Origin: Symbiodinium natans
Taxonomy: Eukaryota > Sar > Dinophyceae > Suessiales > Symbiodiniaceae
Length of the DNA stretch: 64,000 bases
Assembly (NCBI GenBank): GCA_905221605.1
Contig: CAJNDS010002641.1
Location: 124,001-188,000, forward strand
Direction: 5' to 3'
Shown here: one piece after another, positions 59,901-64,000 of the stretch
How positions within the stretch are numbered: the stretch's first letter is position 1
How the letters are laid out: each line of letters starts with the position of its first letter
Program-made: the position numbers and the translations under genes
The notes under the pieces: generated by a model
Databases searched by the model: none
Seen by the model: the letters and a program-made list of their open reading frames with translations, nothing else
Told to the model about the DNA's origin: nothing

Positions 59901-62900
59901 CCTATCCATTCCCTCAGAGGCGTGGCGTACGGTCCCGGTGGCGGTCCCTGCAGCCGTGGGCTGCGCCTTAACTTTGCTGGGGGTGGCTGGTAAGGAACAC
60001 AGCAGCCGTGAACATCCCTACTTTAAGTTGCGTCCTAAGTTGCTTCCATGGGGATGCTAGACTTCTTTGCTTTGTCTCTCTATCGAGGTTATAGAGATGT
60101 AGGGAAGTAATACGGTCTCCGGATGATGTTGATTTGGTCAAAGTGCCACTGGACTACATGTGCTTTACCCCAAAGCATCAACCCCTAGACCTTTTCAACC
60201 CTAAAGTCGTAAGTCATTGGCACGATGAATGGAGACAAGGTTATCCTTGAGACAGCCTTGTACGCCTCTTTCACGGCCTTCCTCTGCATGCCCCTGGGCT
60301 TTCCTTTTTTGCGTCTTGTGAAATTTCCCGGAAAGAAGGAGCTGTTTTCGAATCGAACTCAAGAAGGGAGTCGAACACTTCAACCTCAGCATCAAAGGCT
60401 GTAGCAAGGAAGAACTCTCAAACCACGGAGGGTCCTTGAGCAACAGGAACCTTCCTTCGTGAAAAGGGGGTATTGGAGTCTCTTGGGCTTGGAGCTTCGG
60501 GAGCCCAGGTGCCATCACAACTCGGACAGCTCTTATGACTACTTGATAAAGGCTTCTTGCCAGACCGCATGTGTGGGCAGTCCTTCAACAGCTGAACTAA
60601 CTAACCAAGCCAGCGAACGAAGACACGATGATCCCGCACCCTCCACGAACGCAAAGCCTCCACTTCTGGAGTCCCAAACGGGTGAGTGAGCCCCAGTTCT
60701 CGCCTCTCTGCCGAGGCTGGTCTCCCTTCTTGCCGCGTGCACAGAGGCCTCCATAAAAACCTGGGAATGCCTTGCTTTGCTCTTGCTTGCTGGCATGTCC
60801 TTGAAGCTGCTGCTTCACATATAAGCTAACCTGACCCTAACTGCAAGACCCCAAGAAACTCCCTTTTCCCCCTCATGTCGCAGGAAGGGCAGTCTGGCTT
60901 GGAGTACGTGGCGTTGAACTGTCCCGAGGCATGCCTATCCTTGCCTGTGTCCTTGAGCCACATAGCGGTGGGAGCCTAGGGGGCAGCCTCGTGGGATCCT
61001 AGTGTGAGCCTTCCGGACCTTTGCAGCCGTCTGCTGCTCTAGCCTGAGCCGGCTGCATTCTCATAGTCAATGTCAGACTTGAAGCGAAAGGCGGAGAGCC
61101 TTGATGACGAATCCGATGCGAGCATGCTCGAGTGTCCTATCTGCTTAGAGGCACCGATCCTGCCGCCGATCCGCCAGTGCGGCGAAGGTCACGTGCTGTG
61201 TGACTCGTGTTCGAAACAGGTCTCGGCATGCCCCAGCTGCAGAGGCACGCCTGTCAACATCCGGAACAGGATGGCAGAGCAGATGGCGGAGAAGTTCGTG
61301 TTCTGCTGCCGGTACGCGCCGCGCTGCGCCGCAAGGGTGAAGTACAAGGAGCTTGCGGAGCATGTCAAGAATTGCGAGTTTGCTCTGTTCGCGTGTCCCT
61401 TCATGGGCTGCGATAGGTGTGGCTTGGACATGGAATCTGTCATCCATCATATGCGCGATTCGCACGCTGCGGTCGATATCCCAACGACCTCGGTTGCAGG
61501 CAGCCTTGCTGCTACAGCAAAGTTCTATTTCACGAACCCGGAAGGCTTGCAGAAGAAAGCATTCCGACCAAGCATCATCACTGCCCTGGGGGAGCGCTTC
61601 TTGATCTTTCCCGCCGCGCTGTCCAGTGATCCCAACGGCTACATGATAGCAGTTCAGTTCGTGGGCCCGCGGTCGAGGAGCTTTCTGTTTCAGTACGAAG
61701 TGCATGTCAAGTCTGGCAGGAGGGCTATGTCTTTCAGCAACTACACGCGCCCAGTGACGTCCCGATGCATCGAGATGTTCAACACGATGGACTGCTTCTA
61801 TGTCGAGCGCGGGTTTGCGCATTTTCTGTCTAACGCGGAAGGCGACCAGTGCGGTTTGAACCTTACATTCGACATCAAAGTCTCTTGCTATGCTGGCTCG
61901 TGATGCACAGATGACCGGGTCAATTAATTACCCGACGCTTGATGGTGTTGGCTTCACGCCGTTGGCGACGACGATGCAGCGACAATGGGATGTCTGTGCA
62001 GTTGAGGGTGCAAAGGGCTTCGCCCCCATACTGTTTCAAGCCCTTTTGAAGAATGAAGGGCCGCGCAAGCAAGGACAAAAGAACGATGTGCATGCCGCCC
62101 AATGGAAAGATACTAGTTTCGCTACCTAGATCTTCTTCAAGTTCATCTCAGCCAGATAATGCATTTGAAGAATGTGGACTACTTACTCCTTTACGTGTAG
62201 CACCTGAAGAGTATTTCTTACGTAAATATGCTATGCTAACAGCCGTGCCATATAAACATGCAGGAATCAGTATCCGATATCCTATTTACTTCTAGCTTCA
62301 TCTGTTCTTGCTTTATGAGAAGTCTGTTAATGCTATTTCGTTTTATCACTGAGGCGTTGAGTAGATACATTTGTTTTTGTCTGTGCTTTTGGTTTCTGTC
62401 GCTTTTTCTTCGTTTATTTGGATAGGTGGTCAATGTCCTGTAGACAACTTTCTATCATACATGGTTGTAGCTTGACATTACATGATTCTCTTTAGTGTCT
62501 GGCGTCTTGCATTCGTGTGCTCTCCTCGCTTGTTGGTGCTATGAAGAGTATATTGTACCCAGACGCAGTCAGGCATTCGTTCGGTTTAGGGTTTTGTTTG
62601 AGCTTATGCAGTCTGGAACGGAAGGCCCCAAACCAGTCCTCGGCCACAAGGCTCCCAGAGAAGCCTCAAAGGACCTGCAAATGAACCGCTTTGAGGTTTA
62701 TATAGGGTCCGTCATCGCCCCTCAGCCCCTAAAGCCCCCACACGAACTCATCCCGACTTTCAGACTCGACTTTTAGACTCTCACTTGTGTTTCGTCAGGG
62801 TCAGTACAATCCCATCGCGTCACTCCTGGTGGCCACGTCGCATAGTGGGCCCCGCATGGTTGTTGGGGCGGGGCATTGAGGAAAGTGGCGGGCCTGGGGA

Positions 62901-64000
62901 CTCTAAAAGTCTGAAAGCCCTCACCTTACTCCCCCCGAATCTCCAGGCCCTTGAAGCTAGGTCATCTTGGGTTCATGGGTTGAGGGCAGACAACTGGGCA
63001 CCCGGGCCAGGCTCAGTGAAGCTTCTTTTCTCCGGCAATAATGCTGGCCAGATCCTCAGCACTGGGGTTCGGGTCCTCAAAGCTTTAGATGCCTTTTTCG
63101 AGGCTTCGACAGGTCAGCAAAGCGAAAAATGCAAGTTCCCAGCCCCTCCCAAATCCGGCTTCCCACCAACGGTACATGGACGGCGAATACGGACTCGGCT
63201 TCCTGCGCAGACCGGCCCCCTTTGAATGGAATCGGGCCCTTGAACCAAGTTTCCCACACCAAACCCCTTTCCCCTCCCCCCTGCCCCCCCCCCCCCAGCT
63301 GGCTCCCAAAACTGCAAGACTTATCGCAAGCCGCGGGCTCGGTTGTATGGTAGTGGCTCCAGCGGTGAGGGGCTGGAGAGGAGTACTGTCGGTTGAGTCG
63401 GCTGAGGTTCGGTTTGGTAGCAGCCTTGGAGGGCTCCTTAAAAAGCAGAAAGCTGAGGTGAGATCCACTGCGCTTCCAGCCTCCTCGCGTTCTTGACTTA
63501 CAGCTCGCTGAACATAGGCCGGACCGGACTCTGGTACAGAAGGTTACGAGGTGCCGTGCTGGAAGCCTTTTCTTTTTGTTGCGCCTTCTCTTTTCCACCT
63601 ATGCTCGCCTCGCCGCGCCTCGCCTGCTTCTGGCTAGGTGCCCATCTGAACCTTCTCTAGAAGCCTCCTAAACTCTAAACCCGAAGAGCCCTAAACCCTA
63701 CTCTGTCTTCGTAATTCACTCAAACCACGTCGGCGCAGGCCTTGCGGGGCTTCCTGTGCCAGGCGGTGCCTTCACGGCACCCCGGCTTAGGGTCGTTAGG
63801 GTTTACCTCTTCAGAGGTCTTTAGGGGTCTTAGGGATCTTTAGGGGTCTTCAGGGTTAGTGGTCTCGGTCTGCTTTATGGCCTTTAGGCATCCCGAGGGT
63901 CCAGAAGGATTGGAAACCGAAACCTCCTAAACCTACAGTCCTTGGCGTTCACAAGGCTTTCTTGGCCCCTGGGCGTCTGATCTCTTGGTCCCAAATGGTG
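53902..64000 (+). CDS. CLC-type chloride channel/exchanger, spliced, 3' partial
   Basis: A membrane anion transporter of the CLC family. Inferred exons are 53902-53990, 54437-54490, 55149-55244, 55371-~55448, ~55649-55707, 55851-~55983, 57051-57123, 58532-~58617, 58939-59037, 59375-59485, 59918-59989, 60884-60928, 62799-~62844, 63017-63066, 63540-63603 and 63739-63776. Family motifs appear in order: GSGIPE (exon at 55649), GREGPMVSIGS with the gating glutamate, FNAPFGGLLYMFE then EVTSLAWPLELTFR, LNCPE then GQYNPIASLL, and GLPVPGGAFT, the start of GxFxP. The serine of GSGIP favours chloride over nitrate. The second glutamate of FEEV is the proton-glutamate position of exchangers. Donors are GC, GA and GT. 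The segment between GSN and TVGGACA and the C-terminal CBS region are unseen. Two other genes lie in its introns. Confidence 0.85.
54300..54410 (-). repeat. 14-bp alternating heptad repeat
   Basis: Alternating CCCCAAA and CCCTAAA heptads form a higher-order 14-base period. It lies in the first recognised intron of the CLC gene. Confidence 0.9.
56689..56854. repeat. GTAA/GTGA tetranucleotide, (GT)n and (TTGC)n block
   Basis: Degenerate AGTA and AGTG tetranucleotides pass into (GT)n at 56802-56820 and GCTT repeats at 56826-56854, inside the CLC gene between the exons at 55851 and 57051. Confidence 0.9.
57595..58255 (+). CDS. DVNP: Dinoflagellate/viral nucleoprotein (DVNP), gene 2, nested
   Basis: A 132-residue paralogue of the DVNP at 46834. 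Exons are 57595-57678, 57761-57835, 57924-57980 and 58073-58255. They encode the Met/Lys tail (MALPMKKTVMKKAMKASPMK), the core pieces VSKIAHGKKAK and LMKNKYGK, and the terminal domain with ARKELGIKGFCAIGGKSAQG. Introns fall at the same codons as in gene 1 and again use GC, GA and GC donors. The second, third and fourth exons have exactly the same lengths as in gene 1. A pyrimidine-rich TTTTCCAG lies 2 bases before the ATG, a candidate spliced-leader acceptor. The whole gene sits inside the inferred CLC intron 57124-58531 on the same strand. Because it keeps its introns it was copied as DNA, not through mRNA. Confidence 0.87.
61070..61903 (+). CDS. SIAH-type E3 ubiquitin ligase, intronless, nested
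   Basis: 277 residues in one exon from ATG 61070. A RING finger spans about residues 22-57 with ligands C22, C25, C37, H41, C44, C47, C54 and C57 in the SIAH spacing. A SIAH-type double zinc finger follows (FCCRYAPRCAARVKYKELAE to about residue 135, with HMRDSH). The last ~130 residues fit a TRAF-like substrate-binding domain (RSFLFQYEVHVKSG; ends TFDIKVSCYAGS). Such proteins pass ubiquitin from an E2 to bound substrates for proteasomal breakdown. The length is close to animal SIAH proteins (about 280-320). No introns are seen, unlike its neighbours, and it lies in the inferred CLC intron 60929-62798. Retroposition is possible, but no poly-A or leader relic is visible. Confidence 0.88.
   Translation: MSDLKRKAESLDDESDASMLECPICLEAPILPPIRQCGEGHVLCDSCSKQVSACPSCRGTPVNIRNRMAEQMAEKFVFCCRYAPRCAARVKYKELAEHVKNCEFALFACPFMGCDRCGLDMESVIHHMRDSHAAVDIPTTSVAGSLAATAKFYFTNPEGLQKKAFRPSIITALGERFLIFPAALSSDPNGYMIAVQFVGPRSRSFLFQYEVHVKSGRRAMSFSNYTRPVTSRCIEMFNTMDCFYVERGFAHFLSNAEGDQCGLNLTFDIKVSCYAGS
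61904..62500. other. 3' flank of the SIAH-like gene, AT-rich
   Basis: From about 62110 to 62500 the sequence is clearly AT-richer than the surrounding exons and spacers. A frame at 62053-62295 (80 codons, with FEECGLLTPLRVAPEEYFLR) is the only sizeable one and is not recognised. The segment lies inside the inferred CLC intron. Confidence 0.4.

Overview
The window reads as nuclear DNA of a dinoflagellate, probably one of the Symbiodinium/Polarella type; the species cannot be told from sequence alone. The reasons are: two genes for the dinoflagellate/viral nucleoprotein DVNP; introns whose inferred donors are mostly GC or GA rather than GT; a tandem array of near-identical intronless genes; every recognisable gene on the same (+) strand; and plant-type telomere heptads (TTTAGGG/CCCTAAA) and their degenerate derivatives filling introns and spacers.

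Layout. 1-884 is the broken 3' end of a non-LTR retrotransposon, followed by telomere-like repeats and microsatellites. 5.9-8.05 kb holds small phase-compatible exons of a coiled-coil protein. 11.4-12.65 kb is CA/CAGA-rich simple sequence with a 100-N scaffold gap. 12.8-32.1 kb is an array of ten ~1.94 kb units, each with one 960-nt gene for a protein kinase with an N-terminal sperm-tail PG-rich (STPGR) motif. Nine copies are intact and the fifth is broken. 35.9-46.0 kb is a second, many-exon coiled-coil gene with a clear stop. 46.8-47.7 kb is DVNP gene 1. 48.98-49.39 kb is a proline-rich gene with a frameshift, and 49.96-51.44 kb holds more coiled-coil exons.

From 53.9 kb past the window end runs a CLC chloride channel/exchanger gene in at least fifteen exons. 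Two complete genes lie on the same strand inside its introns: DVNP gene 2 (57595-58255) and an intronless SIAH-type E3 ubiquitin ligase (61070-61903). This nested arrangement and the STPGR-kinase array are the most striking parts of the window.

The genes do not form one pathway. They cover chromatin packaging (DVNP), anion transport (CLC), ubiquitination (SIAH-like), signalling possibly tied to the axoneme (STPGR-kinase), and structural coiled coils. Exon limits of spliced genes were inferred by hand from reading frame, phase and family motifs and have no transcript support. Homopolymer indels and the gap mean some frame breaks may be assembly errors.
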